A stretch of DNA of 64,000 bases from an uncultured Rubritalea sp. (lineage in GTDB: Bacteria; Verrucomicrobiota; Verrucomicrobiia; Verrucomicrobiales; Akkermansiaceae). Shown here in pieces: positions 26,114 through 35,392 of the stretch (positions within the stretch are counted from its first letter, which is position 1; every line of letters begins with the position of its first letter). The stretch covers positions 62,001 through 126,000 of the forward strand of contig CALAJT010000015.1 in assembly GCA_937923145.1 (NCBI GenBank). The letters run 5' to 3'. The position numbers and the translations under genes are program-made. The notes under the pieces are model-generated. The model was not told the origin of the DNA. It did no database searches and saw nothing but the letters and a program-made list of their open reading frames with translations.

Positions 26114-28894
26114 ATGAGCGAGATTGATTCACCACAGCTTCCTAGAATCCAATTCATCGATTGGAGCCAGCCCTTTTTGCCCAGTTTTGTGGCGCATCTT
26201 ATGGATGAGTATGGCACCGATCTAGCAGGGAAAATCATCGTCGTCCCCACGGCTGAGAGTGGCAGAAGACTCAGACATGCACTCGCTAAACATGGCTGTG
26301 TGTTAGCTCCTAAAGTTGTCAGTCCGCAGTTCTTTCTAGCTCAGAAAGACCATGGTCAGGAACTAGCCTCACTCTACGGATGGGTGCACGTGCTAATGGA
26401 CTTAGATCTGGATCAGGCCAGAGGACTTTTCCCTAAAGATCCTCCAGAGGGCGTTTTAAAAGGTTTCCGCTGGGCATTCAATGTCGGTAAACAACTCCAT
26501 GATTTAGCTAGAAATCTAGCAGAGACCAGTAAGGACTTTGCTGAAGTTGGCAGAATGTCTGCCGGCGGACTAGATGGTGACCGATGGGGCGATCTAGCCA
26601 TGCTCGCTGAGCAGGTAGAGCAGACTCTCCGTAGCTGGAAGGTAGCCGAAGCCGATGAATATAATCAGATCGATAGTGACGCTGAGATCATCATCGCAGC
26701 TGTGGCTGATCTTGGAAGCCATACCATCTCCAGACTCACTCAGCTCATGAGTAATGGAGCGAAAATTCAAGTCATGATCCATGGCGACCAAAAGCTACCT
26801 CATGGCTTCGATAACTGGGGCAGACCAGAGGCAAGTGTCTGGCTAGAGGAGCCTATCCCCTACCCTGCTTGGAAAGAAAATGTCCTCATCTGCGAAAAAC
26901 CAAGCCTGCTAGGTGAACAAGTAGTCGCTAAAATCAATGCCAAACAATGGCTACCTGAAAACATCACGCTCGGACTCTGCGACCGTGAACTAGCTGCTCC
27001 TGTGACACGTGAACTAGCCGAAGCGGGCTGGGATGTCTACGACCCTGAGGGTAAACAAGTCAAGTCTTCCAGCCTGATGCAATTCCTCCGTGCACTACGC
27101 TCTTGGCTAGGACAAGAGCGCCCAATATCTGCTCTGTTAGATCTACTGCGACTCCCACAAATGGATGCTTTCCTTAAAGACGGAAGTCCTAGTCGGTATG
27201 TATTAATTAGAGAAATAGAGCAGCTCGTAGCTAGACGATTAGTTTCTAGTAGCCATGACCTCATCGCCTATCTCGAAGCATTACCTACGCCCACTAAATC
27301 ACTCATTGCCCTCCAAGGTTTCATCACTGATACAGAAGAGATCTACAAAGGTTCTGCTATAAAAGGTCTTCGTGGCTGGATCGCACGCACACTCAACCGC
27401 TCACCTGAAAACACGGCATCCACAGTTGTCGATGATATCTCAGCAATGTTCAATGTGTTAGAAAAAATTGAGCAGAAAACCAAGAAGGTTGACCTTGAAC
27501 ATGTGTTAGATCTGATCTGCGAAGTTCTCTCTAACAGAAAAATATATGCAGATCCCAGCGGTACGATGATCGACCTCAAAGGCTGGATAGAACTCATGTA
27601 TGAAGACGCACCAGACCTCATGCTACTGGGACTACACGAAGGCACTGTGCCAGCCTCCGGAGGTGATGATCCATTCCTCCCCGACAGTATGAGAGAGATG
27701 CTCGGACTAGAGACAAGCCGTGATCATTACGCTCGGGACTGCTACCTTTTCCGTGGTCTGTTAGAGAGCAGAAAGAATGTCTACGTCTACCTCACTAAGC
27801 TGAATGAATCTAATGTCCCGAATGCCGCGTCACGCTTATTACTCCGCTCATCAGGGAAAGATCTAGCTGAGCGAGTGCAGAGATTTTTCGGTGAATCTGA
27901 CATCGTTCCTGAAAACCCGAGTGCATGGCAGAGAGATTGGTCGCTAAAATTACCAGAGGTTGAAAACCCCTACGCACCAGTAGCTGGGAATGATGATTTG
28001 AGGATGCTCTCACCCACTGCACTGCGAGATTACTTACACTGTCCACTCAGGTTTTTCCTTAAGCGTGTACTACGCATGGAAAGGTTCAGCCCAGATAAGA
28101 CAGAGATGGACTCGCTAGATTTCGGAAACTTAGTCCATGCTGTAGTAGAGAAATTTGGTCTTGATGTATCTGTGCGTGATAGCCTTAAAGAGTCAGAGAT
28201 AGCTGCCGCATTTGAAAGTCTGTTAGATAAAGAAGTTTTCTCCCGCTTCGGTAAAAATCTTCATCTCGCTGTTCAGATCCAAGTCCAAATCGCTAGCAAT
28301 CGACTCCGCACACTCGCTAGACTCCAAGCTGAAGAACGTGCTAAAGGATGGAAGATTATCGACGTCGAACTTCAGATAGGAAAAGATCTCCCATGGACTA
28401 TCGCAGGTCACCCTATGACCATGATGCTAGACCGGGTAGAGCGGCATGAGCAGACTGGCGAAATCCGTGTGATGGACTACAAGACATCCGCCAAAGCCAA
28501 GCCACCTCAAGATGCCCATTTAGAAACATTTAAGGAAGATGAGAACAAACCAATCCTAGGTGAACTCGTCCCCATCGGCAGAAGAGAACTCCGCTGGAGT
28601 AATCTCCAACTCCCGATCTACGCTTGGTTCGCTCAGCAACATTACAAGTGTGAAGACATCCCAAAGGTAGGCTATATCCAACTCCCAAACGCAGTCTCAG
28701 ACACCGCCTTCACCGAGTGGGAAAAGTTCGACCAGACACTTCTAGACTCCGCTAAACTCTGGGCTGAAGAAACAGTCAGACGCATCCAAAAATCCGACTT
28801 TTACAGCCCAGCCAATCTGAGCACCAAGGAACAGAGTTGGGATGACTTTGGTAAGCTAGCACAGGGCGATATAGCCAAGGCATTTGGATTATAA
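26114..28894 (+). CDS. AddB-like PD-(D/E)XK nuclease
   Basis: 926 residues. The C-terminal third carries a RecB-type nuclease domain: LHCPLRFFLKRVLRME, LDFGNLVHAVVEKFG, GHPMTMMLDRVERH and IRVMDYKTSAKAK (the D and the YK pair of the PD-(D/E)XK site). The N-terminal two thirds resemble the helicase-like but inactive fold of AddB/RecC, with no convincing Walker A. AddB works with AddA to resect double-strand breaks. No addA is in the window, and the Cys set of an AddB Fe-S cluster is not evident (one Cys at the LHCP position). The nuclease assignment is firm; the AddB assignment is moderate. Confidence 0.8.
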   Translation: MSEIDSPQLPRIQFIDWSQPFLPSFVAHLMDEYGTDLAGKIIVVPTAESGRRLRHALAKHGCVLAPKVVSPQFFLAQKDHGQELASLYGWVHVLMDLDLDQARGLFPKDPPEGVLKGFRWAFNVGKQLHDLARNLAETSKDFAEVGRMSAGGLDGDRWGDLAMLAEQVEQTLRSWKVAEADEYNQIDSDAEIIIAAVADLGSHTISRLTQLMSNGAKIQVMIHGDQKLPHGFDNWGRPEASVWLEEPIPYPAWKENVLICEKPSLLGEQVVAKINAKQWLPENITLGLCDRELAAPVTRELAEAGWDVYDPEGKQVKSSSLMQFLRALRSWLGQERPISALLDLLRLPQMDAFLKDGSPSRYVLIREIEQLVARRLVSSSHDLIAYLEALPTPTKSLIALQGFITDTEEIYKGSAIKGLRGWIARTLNRSPENTASTVVDDISAMFNVLEKIEQKTKKVDLEHVLDLICEVLSNRKIYADPSGTMIDLKGWIELMYEDAPDLMLLGLHEGTVPASGGDDPFLPDSMREMLGLETSRDHYARDCYLFRGLLESRKNVYVYLTKLNESNVPNAASRLLLRSSGKDLAERVQRFFGESDIVPENPSAWQRDWSLKLPEVENPYAPVAGNDDLRMLSPTALRDYLHCPLRFFLKRVLRMERFSPDKTEMDSLDFGNLVHAVVEKFGLDVSVRDSLKESEIAAAFESLLDKEVFSRFGKNLHLAVQIQVQIASNRLRTLARLQAEERAKGWKIIDVELQIGKDLPWTIAGHPMTMMLDRVERHEQTGEIRVMDYKTSAKAKPPQDAHLETFKEDENKPILGELVPIGRRELRWSNLQLPIYAWFAQQHYKCEDIPKVGYIQLPNAVSDTAFTEWEKFDQTLLDSAKLWAEETVRRIQKSDFYSPANLSTKEQSWDDFGKLAQGDIAKAFGL

Positions 28895-29006
28895 AACCTC
28901 TGAATCTTAAAAATTCGCTACTTTCTATATCAGATATTAAATTTTTCTACTCGCCTTAGAATTTTTAACTAAAGTAATGCGATACATAACATATCCCTAC
29001 TCACTT

Positions 29007-30092
29007 ATGAAATTACCAGTTACAGTTACATTTACCTTACTCGCTTTGCTTTCAAGCATCACTTTCATTATCTCTTGCAAGAATAATGCGGACTCCTCGC
29101 AAAGTAATATCGATCCATTACTAGATGACTGGGTCGCCCATACTGAGTCAGATGCCGACATCAGATTTAAAGATGCGAACCCTACTCTGCACGGTGTAAC
29201 ACGCAAGCAATTCGCCACGCTCGATAAGTATGTAGCCAGATTTGATGAGCATTATCCAGATGGTATTACGATTAGAGAATCATTCTATAATAAATTTTCT
29301 GACTACGATGACTACAATAGAAATAACGCTGCAAAATATACCAATAAATATCTCACTAATTTGAAAGAATGGCGCGACATAGATCCGAAAGCACCTACTC
29401 CCTGGATCTGCTTGGCTAAGTTCGAGATTCATTTAGCATGGGCTGCTCGTGGTAATAGCTATGCTGATAAAGTGACAGAAGAAGGGTGGGAAAAGTTTGG
29501 TAACCATATCAAAAATTCAGAAGAATATCTAACAAGCGCACCTGAATCAGTTAAGAGTGATCCTGAGTTTTACCAGACTGCCCTTACTCTAGCCTTGGCT
29601 CAAGGTTGGGATTATGAAGATGCTGAAGCCATGTTCCTAGAAGGTCAAGATGTAGACCCACTCTATGTCCCACTCTATACCAGAATGGCATACTATCTAC
29701 AGCCAAAGTGGCATGGTGAAAATCCTGATGATTGGTCTAGGTGGCTAGAGCACATGCTTAAACATGAAAAACTTACTGAGGAAGATCGACTCGTGATCTA
29801 TGGATATGTAGTCCGAGAGAATATACGTGGTAACTATAGTAAATTCAAAGACGTGAAGGATCTCTACAAATATCTAGGTATCAACAGAAATCGTTTCCTG
29901 AAAGGTTTAGCAGCCTATGCTAAACGCTATCCTGACTCAAAAGGGTGGCCATCTTATTATCTTTACCACGCCTGTATGGCGGGAGATCAAACGGCTATGC
30001 AAGAAGCCATCAAAATGATGGACGGAAAGTATCTGCCAGGAGCTCTGGGAGGAGAAAAAGGCTTTTTAGAGATACTAAAAGATCTGGAATAG
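29007..30092 (+). CDS. DUF4034-like lipoprotein with TPR-type helices
   Basis: 361 residues from ATG 29007 (ATG 28977 adds ten residues before the signal). Lipobox IISC, Cys at residue 24. The body is helical and contains AWAARGNSYADKVTEEGWEK, then PLYTRMAYYLQPKWHGENPD, matching the DUF4034 pattern of an 'AW.ARG..YA..VTEEGW' motif followed by a 'Y...A.YL.P.W' helix. The function of DUF4034 is unknown; the repeat-like helices suggest protein interaction in the periplasm. The next gene is another lipoprotein 52 bases later. Confidence 0.7.
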   Translation: MKLPVTVTFTLLALLSSITFIISCKNNADSSQSNIDPLLDDWVAHTESDADIRFKDANPTLHGVTRKQFATLDKYVARFDEHYPDGITIRESFYNKFSDYDDYNRNNAAKYTNKYLTNLKEWRDIDPKAPTPWICLAKFEIHLAWAARGNSYADKVTEEGWEKFGNHIKNSEEYLTSAPESVKSDPEFYQTALTLALAQGWDYEDAEAMFLEGQDVDPLYVPLYTRMAYYLQPKWHGENPDDWSRWLEHMLKHEKLTEEDRLVIYGYVVRENIRGNYSKFKDVKDLYKYLGINRNRFLKGLAAYAKRYPDSKGWPSYYLYHACMAGDQTAMQEAIKMMDGKYLPGALGGEKGFLEILKDLE

Positions 30093-30144
30093 AATAGAGC
30101 TGAAATAGGATTGCCCCATGGCAGAAACAGAAATATAAATAGTC

Positions 30145-31284
30145 ATGAAATATATTACTAGCTTGGGTTTTACCTTAGCCATCCTCCTAAGTTGCTGTTC
30201 TGAAAAAAAGGCTCCAGTAACACCAGAAGTATCCAAAGAGCTGATAGATCAACATAGCTATGATAATCTAGATCATTTCCAAATGGGAGAAATAGATTTT
30301 ATAGACCTAAATCTTGAGGACTCTTTACAGAAATTAATATCTAAGTATAAAACTATCTGTAGTGAGACATCCCTGCAACCACTTGATATTTCGACAGTAG
30401 TCTTGATCACTTCAAACACTAAACAAACATTATCACTGAAGGGAAGTTTCGAATATATTTTAGCCCAACTTTGTCTAATCTATGGCGCGGAGATGGAGAC
30501 TAATAATGCTGGGAAATATACCTTTTACGCTACTGCTCAGGGAGGAGAACACCAGACCTTGACTATCCCTATGCCGCAAGTGGCAGATCAATTATCCGAA
30601 TTAGGGCAGATTTTTAATAGCTCCGTTTATTTTAGCAGCACAGGGTCTCTCGTAGTGGTGAATGGCCAAGCAACTAATTTGAAAAGGTTCCGAAAATTTA
30701 TCGAAAATAGAGGACTTCAAAACTCTATCCAAATAAGATCTAGCACTAAATTACTCAACATACCTGATGGAGGTCTAAACACTGAATTATCCTCTTTGTT
30801 AGATAATAGCCATAATCTAACAGAAGATCAGACTCAACAATTACTTAACCAGATTTCATCTATTCCTGATACAGATATCATGACATTGCCTAGTATAGTC
30901 AGCCGCTTAGGAGAAGATGCTGATATAAATTTGACCAATGAACTTGAGCTTCATTTAGAGAATAGAAAATTACCCCGCGAGGCTCATCATTGGGTAGGAT
31001 ACACACTACACTTAAAAGCTGATTGTTTCGGGTTCAATATCGTTACTGATCTACAGTATGTTAATCAATCAGTAGGTGATTTTGATGGCATGAAAATGGA
31101 GGTGGATACAAGAGCAGTGATTGATTCTCGGAACCAAATCGATACATACGCAACCTCTAACAGATCAAATATAGCAAATGGTAATATTTCTATAATCAAA
31201 ATTAAACCACAAGGAGGCAAATTCAATTATCTGTTATTGAACCAAACAGTTGTCGATACCACAGGACGACCTATATACCCGTAA
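30145..31284 (+). CDS. Lipoprotein with secretin/STN-like features
   Basis: 379 residues. The signal ends in LLSC (Cys about 17). A region at about 50-125 (IDFIDLNLEDSLQKLISKYK, then STVVLITSNTKQTLSLKG) resembles the secretin/TonB short N-terminal fold, and DTDIMTLPSIVSRLGEDADI at about 252-271 is like the secretin core ('...P.....G..A.I'), but the protein is too short to form a secretin pore. It may be an accessory or a degenerate member. Unknown role; paired with the DUF4034-like gene upstream. Confidence 0.55.
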   Translation: MKYITSLGFTLAILLSCCSEKKAPVTPEVSKELIDQHSYDNLDHFQMGEIDFIDLNLEDSLQKLISKYKTICSETSLQPLDISTVVLITSNTKQTLSLKGSFEYILAQLCLIYGAEMETNNAGKYTFYATAQGGEHQTLTIPMPQVADQLSELGQIFNSSVYFSSTGSLVVVNGQATNLKRFRKFIENRGLQNSIQIRSSTKLLNIPDGGLNTELSSLLDNSHNLTEDQTQQLLNQISSIPDTDIMTLPSIVSRLGEDADINLTNELELHLENRKLPREAHHWVGYTLHLKADCFGFNIVTDLQYVNQSVGDFDGMKMEVDTRAVIDSRNQIDTYATSNRSNIANGNISIIKIKPQGGKFNYLLLNQTVVDTTGRPIYP

Positions 31285-31308
31285 CTTCTGTTAAACATAT
31301 TATAGCAG

Positions 31309-32154
31309 TTACAGCTCTACGAAATCCAGCGAGATATCAAGAGCAACTGCGCTATGTGTAAGCGCTCCAACAGAGATAAAGTCTACTCCTGTCTTGGCAA
31401 TCGCTGCGATAGTTGTTTCGTTGACTCCTCCACTCGCTTCTAGCTTAGGCATCTTAGTGTCACCTCTCATCGCTACTGCTTTTTGCATCTGTTCGTTGCT
31501 CATATTGTCGAGTAAGATATGATCTACCCCGTCTAACTTGAGGAAGGCTTTTACTTGTTCTAGTGTGTCAGCTTCCAGCTCTACTTCTACGAATGGTTTT
31601 TCTTTCTTTAATTTTGAAATCGCGGCTTGGATGTCATCTATATCGTGTTCAGCGACAAGATGGTTATCTTTCACCATAGCGCGATCATAGAGCCCCATGC
31701 GGTGATTTAATCCGCCGCCTTGAGTCACTGCGTATTTCTCTAATTCTCTCCAGCCTGGAGTGGTTTTTCTGGTGTCTAGGACACCTGCATTTCCAGCGAC
31801 CAGGTCTACGAACACTGCGGTCTTAGTAGCAATTCCGGATAGACGCTGCATGAAATTTAGCGCCACACGCTCAGCTGTAAGGACAGATCTTGCTGGTCCT
31901 GTTATCTCCATGACATAGGCACCTTTTGCCACACGGCTGCCATCTTCTACTAAGAGTTTAGTTGTTATATCTGGATCTACTTTCTGAAAAACTTTCTGCG
32001 CGACTTCTAAACCCGCAACCACTCCTTCTGCCTTCACTAACATAAGCGCACGGCACTGGACGCCTTGCGGCACGAAGTATTCAGAGGTTACATCGCCACT
32101 GCCGATGTCCTCGCGCAGTGCCATATCGATAAGCTGGTCTACATGATCTGTCAT
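31309..32154 (-). CDS. nadC: Nicotinate-nucleotide pyrophosphorylase
   Basis: 281 residues, typical. It converts quinolinate and PRPP to nicotinate mononucleotide, CO2 and pyrophosphate in de novo NAD synthesis. Marks: ALREDIGSGDVTSEYF, ERVALNFMQRLSGIAT, LDTRKTTPGWRELEKYAV, GGLNHRMGLYDRAMVKDNH, and the C-terminal LEASGGV with FISVGALTHS. No nadA or nadB nearby. The start at ATG 32154 is divergent from lpxC-fabZ, with about 110 bases between. Confidence 0.95.
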   Translation of the reverse strand: MTDHVDQLIDMALREDIGSGDVTSEYFVPQGVQCRALMLVKAEGVVAGLEVAQKVFQKVDPDITTKLLVEDGSRVAKGAYVMEITGPARSVLTAERVALNFMQRLSGIATKTAVFVDLVAGNAGVLDTRKTTPGWRELEKYAVTQGGGLNHRMGLYDRAMVKDNHLVAEHDIDDIQAAISKLKKEKPFVEVELEADTLEQVKAFLKLDGVDHILLDNMSNEQMQKAVAMRGDTKMPKLEASGGVNETTIAAIAKTGVDFISVGALTHSAVALDISLDFVEL

Positions 32155-32263
32155 GCGGTTAAGATAACGAATGGACTCGGTCTGGAAACTTAAAAATCAA
32201 CGAATGTCACCTAAGATGGAGTTGAAACTTGCAAAAAGTCTTATTTCTCAATTAAATCACTCT

Positions 32264-33577
32264 ATGCCAACTGAAATGCAACACACTATCGCTGGATCAG
32301 CATCATTAGAGGGAACTTCTCTGCACACTGGACAGAAAGTTACTCTCACTATCAAGCCTGCTGAGGCTGACCATGGATTTAAGTTCCGTCGAGTCGATCT
32401 ACCAGACCAGCCATTTATCGATGCAGATGTGAGCAAAGTACAGACAGTGGAGCGTGCAACAACACTTGCTGAAGGTTCAGTTAAAGTTCACACAGTGGAG
32501 CACATCATCTCAGCTCTCACAGGAATGGGTGTGGATAATGCGCTGATCGAAATGGATGCGAATGAGCCTCCTATCGGTGACGGATCATCCGCCCCTTATG
32601 TAGAGTTGATCAAGAGTGTGGGCCTACAAGAGCAGGATAAGCCAGCTAAGGTTTGGGAAATCCGTGAGCCGATACATTTTGATAATAAGCGTGGCTCACT
32701 CATCACGATTGTGCCTGATAAAGGCTTCCGTGTGTCGGTGACAAACGTAGGTCCTGACGGCAGATTCACTCAGTATTTCAGCTCTGAAGTTACTCCAGAA
32801 ATTTACGAAAAGGAAATCGCTCCAGCCAGAACATTTGTTTACTACGAGGACGTAAAGCCTCTTCTAGATAAAGGTCTGATCAAAGGTGGATCTATCGAAA
32901 ACGCAGTAGTCATCCGCGGCGAAGAAATCATGAGCAAGGAGCCAATGCGTTTCAGCAATGAGTTCGCTCGTCACAAGGCACTCGATCTCATCGGCGACCT
33001 CATGCTCGGCGGTAAGCGTATCACTGGACACGTGATCTGCGTTTCCCCAGGACACGGTCCTAACACAGAAATGGCGAAAATTCTCCAGACAGAATACACT
33101 CGTATGCGTTCAATGGTGCCACCGCTCAAAATTCCTGAGGGCGAAGCTGTTCTAGATATCAATGACGTCTCTAAGATCCTTCCGCACCGCTACCCATTCC
33201 TTATGGTTGACCGTGTAGTAGATTTCGAAGGCGACAGCAAGTGCACTGGCATTAAGAACGTGACAATGAACGAGCCTTACTTCCCAGGTCACTTCCCTGA
33301 TCATCCGATTATGCCTGGAGTTCTACAGGTAGAGGCTATGGCACAAGTCGCTTCTATTCTGATGCTACGCAAGCCTGAGAACCAAGGTAAGATTGGTTAC
33401 TTCATGAGTGCAGATAACGTCAAGTGGCGTCGTCCAGTGCTTCCAGGAGACACTCTCTTTATCGAGGCTGAGATTCTCAAAATTCGCAGGAATATAGGCT
33501 TCGCCTCCTGCCGATGCCTCGTCAATGGTGAAGTAGTATCTTCAGGTGACCTTAAGTTCGCTCTGTTAGATAACTAA
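32264..33577 (+). CDS. lpxC-fabZ: Bifunctional LpxC deacetylase / FabZ dehydratase
   Basis: 437 residues from ATG 32264; the longer frame from 32171 adds about 31 residues before the normal LpxC start (MQHTIAGSASLEGTSLHTG). Residues 1 to about 280 are LpxC, the zinc deacetylase committing UDP-acyl-GlcNAc to lipid A: VHTVEH at 75-80 and RHKALDLIGDLMLGG carry the zinc ligands and catalytic residues. From about 295 a complete FabZ hot-dog domain follows: LPHRYPFLMVDRV and PGHFPDHPIMPGVLQVEAMAQ with catalytic His and Glu. This fusion is known in Bacteroidota, Chlorobi and Verrucomicrobiota and is a useful taxonomic hint. Confidence 0.95.
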   Translation: MPTEMQHTIAGSASLEGTSLHTGQKVTLTIKPAEADHGFKFRRVDLPDQPFIDADVSKVQTVERATTLAEGSVKVHTVEHIISALTGMGVDNALIEMDANEPPIGDGSSAPYVELIKSVGLQEQDKPAKVWEIREPIHFDNKRGSLITIVPDKGFRVSVTNVGPDGRFTQYFSSEVTPEIYEKEIAPARTFVYYEDVKPLLDKGLIKGGSIENAVVIRGEEIMSKEPMRFSNEFARHKALDLIGDLMLGGKRITGHVICVSPGHGPNTEMAKILQTEYTRMRSMVPPLKIPEGEAVLDINDVSKILPHRYPFLMVDRVVDFEGDSKCTGIKNVTMNEPYFPGHFPDHPIMPGVLQVEAMAQVASILMLRKPENQGKIGYFMSADNVKWRRPVLPGDTLFIEAEILKIRRNIGFASCRCLVNGEVVSSGDLKFALLDN

Positions 33578-33585
33578 ATCATAAA

Positions 33586-33625
33586 TGGAGAGGTGATCCA
33601 TTTCTCATAGTATGACACCTCTCCA
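33586..33625 (+). terminator. Long hairpin after lpxC-fabZ
   Basis: Perfect 10-bp stem TGGAGAGGTG / CACCTCTCCA with a 20-base loop, starting eight bases after the stop codon. No strong T tract follows, so termination strength is uncertain. Confidence 0.55.
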
Positions 33626-33634
33626 GAAGCATTC

Positions 33635-34397
33635 GTTTAAATCTATCATAGCATCGAATTGTCTCGTCCGGATCGGCGATACGCTCTCTGATCCACAGTA
33701 AGACCATTCTGACGTGGCTACTGTCTGCTCTTGGTGCACCAGATTTTGCCATTAGCATGTTGGTGCCTATTCGTGAGGCATGTTCTATGTTGCCGCAGAT
33801 ATTCATCTCAGGCTTCATTCAGAAATTTAGTAAGCGGAAGCCTATTTATGTAATTTGCCAGCTGGCACAGTTCATCTGTATAGCTGCTATGGGACTTGCA
33901 GCTCCATTACTCTCTCCAGTATTAGCGGGATACACCATCATAGTAGCACTGGCGATGTTTGCCACTGCACGCGCGTTCTGCTCAGTCACTTCTAAAGATG
34001 TTCTAGGTCGTGCTGTGCCTATCGATTTGTGCATGAGCCTGTCGAGAAGAATAAATCAAAAAAAGAAAGTAGATCTAAAAGTATCTGGCATGGTATCGCT
34101 CTTGTTAAGAGAGACGACAAATTCCGTAATTTCATCATAGCTCGGACATTATTACTAGGCACGGCACTCGCTTCACCGGTGATAGTAGTTATTGCTCAGA
34201 GAAGTAGTTTCAATGGATACACACTGATTTCTTTCATCGTAGCTTCTGCTTCTGCTTCTGCTTCTGCTTTTTCCTCAGTGATTTGGGGGAAGTACGCAGC
34301 TCCGCTACAAGCCTTGGAGCCAATTTACCCGATGATTCTCTACGCACTCTGCTGTCTGATCGGAGCTCGATATGCTTTAAAGATAAAGCTAAATTAG
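33635..34397 (+). pseudogene. Decayed MFS transporter
   Basis: Pieces of one transporter appear in order in different frames. First IIASNCLVRIGDTLSDP (about 33647-33700), then after a frame change KTILTWLLSALGAPDFAISM and LVPIREACSMLPQIFISGFI up to SVTSKDVLGRAVP (about 34020). A deletion and frame change lead to HEPVEKNKSKKESRSKSIWHG, RDDKFRNFIIARTLLLGTAL and the end PMILYALCCLIGARYALKIK at 34397. Expected helices between the blocks are missing, and no start codon is in frame. The block IGDTLSDPKT..LTWLL is familiar from an MFS family of this phylum. A short run of TCTGCT-type repeats lies at about 34250-34272. Confidence 0.75.
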
Positions 34398-34405
34398 TCT
34401 CCCAA

Positions 34406-35353
34406 TTACTTTCCTAGTTTCACTAACTGCTTTTTTGTTATATAAGTATTAGCCTTTTTTGAATCAACTCTAACAAATGCATTTAGCTTCGTAGATTGCA
34501 TTGGTGTTAAATTGAGCTTAGCGTATTTTGTTCCTGCTAATTGCTTAAGTTGATCTGACAATTTCGCCTTTTTGTATCCTCTAGTAAGATTTTTTACCTT
34601 TAATTGTGAACTACTTTTAGCCAATTTCTGATCAGCGCTATCTGCTAGATAGACGGTGTCAGCACACTGTATTGCATCGGCTTTTTTCAAGAGGCTCTTA
34701 AGGTTAATTTCTTTCGTATGGTAAGTGACATTTACTACTTCTCTATTATCAAACCAACCAGCCTCAGTCCGAATCACACCATCAATTGAGCCTAGTTTCA
34801 TTTCTCCAGTCCAGAAGCAATGCATCGCAAATACTGCTGACTTATGCTTGCTTACTTCAGTCTCAAGCTTGAGTAATTGCATTGATCTCGGAAGAGCTAT
34901 TTTCTGCTTTGTTAGCACTTTTTCAATCCGTGGAATGAGCTTTCCGAGTGTCCATATTTTATCTTTACGGGGAATGATGTCTTTCTCTAAATCGTCTATA
35001 AAACGCACAACCTGATAGTTCCATGCAGCTTCGTTAAACTTCTTTAATACAGCAGTATCTTCTCCTTTTGTATTGTTGTGAATGAGCAGAGGAATGAAAT
35101 TATTTTCGATTGTATCGACTAGAAGAGGATTGGTGAGAACAGTTTGACCAAACTGCTTGCATCCTGCTCATCCAGGGACTTCTTGAAAGAGAATCAGTAA
35201 AGGTTTTTGCTCATTCTTTGCTAATTTTAAAGCATCTGGGTAGCTTCGTAGCCAATTCACAGATCCCGCTTCAACAGGGTTCTTTGACTTTTCGACCGCA
35301 GAGCAGCTGACACTTATAGCAGATAGAATAGCGGTAGTCCATTTCATGATCAT
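34406..35353 (-). CDS. VPGUxT-family thioredoxin-like selenoprotein with MsrA-like domain, Sec62
   Basis: ATG 35353 (or 35347) to stop 34406 is one 315-residue frame interrupted only by TGA at 35168-35170, codon 62. Residues 1-20 form an export signal. The thioredoxin-like part reads KPLLILFQEVPGU then AGCKQFGQTVLTNPLL and IPLLIHNN, so Sec occupies the first position of a UxxC motif (U62, C65). The VPG(U/C)xxC, 'NPLLV..IE..FIPL.I.NN' and 'AAWN..VVRF' blocks match a family I know from genome annotation as VPGUxT thioredoxin-like (seleno)proteins. From about 175 an MsrA-like segment follows: MHCFWTGEMKLGSIDGVIRT, AGW, EVVNVTYHTKEI, with C179 in the CFW position. The SECIS-like hairpin lies just after the TGA. 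Probably periplasmic disulfide or methionine sulfoxide chemistry. Confidence 0.88.
35138..35157 (-). promoter_or_regulatory. Predicted bacterial SECIS hairpin of the VPGUxT gene
   Basis: On the minus strand AGCAGTTT pairs with AAACTGTT (8 bp including one G-U) around the loop GGTC. The loop starts 18 bases after the TGA, and both of its first two bases are G: textbook geometry for a SelB-dependent bacterial SECIS within the coding region. Confidence 0.75.
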
Positions 35354-35392
35354 ATAGGTAAGATACTGATTCTTACTGTTTATTCCATAATT

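Noticed and set aside
35168..35353. A separate 61-residue protein ending at the TGA
   Set aside because: Its frame continues past the TGA into the 34406-35008 frame with family-conserved sequence on both sides, so I treat it as the N-terminal part of the selenoprotein.
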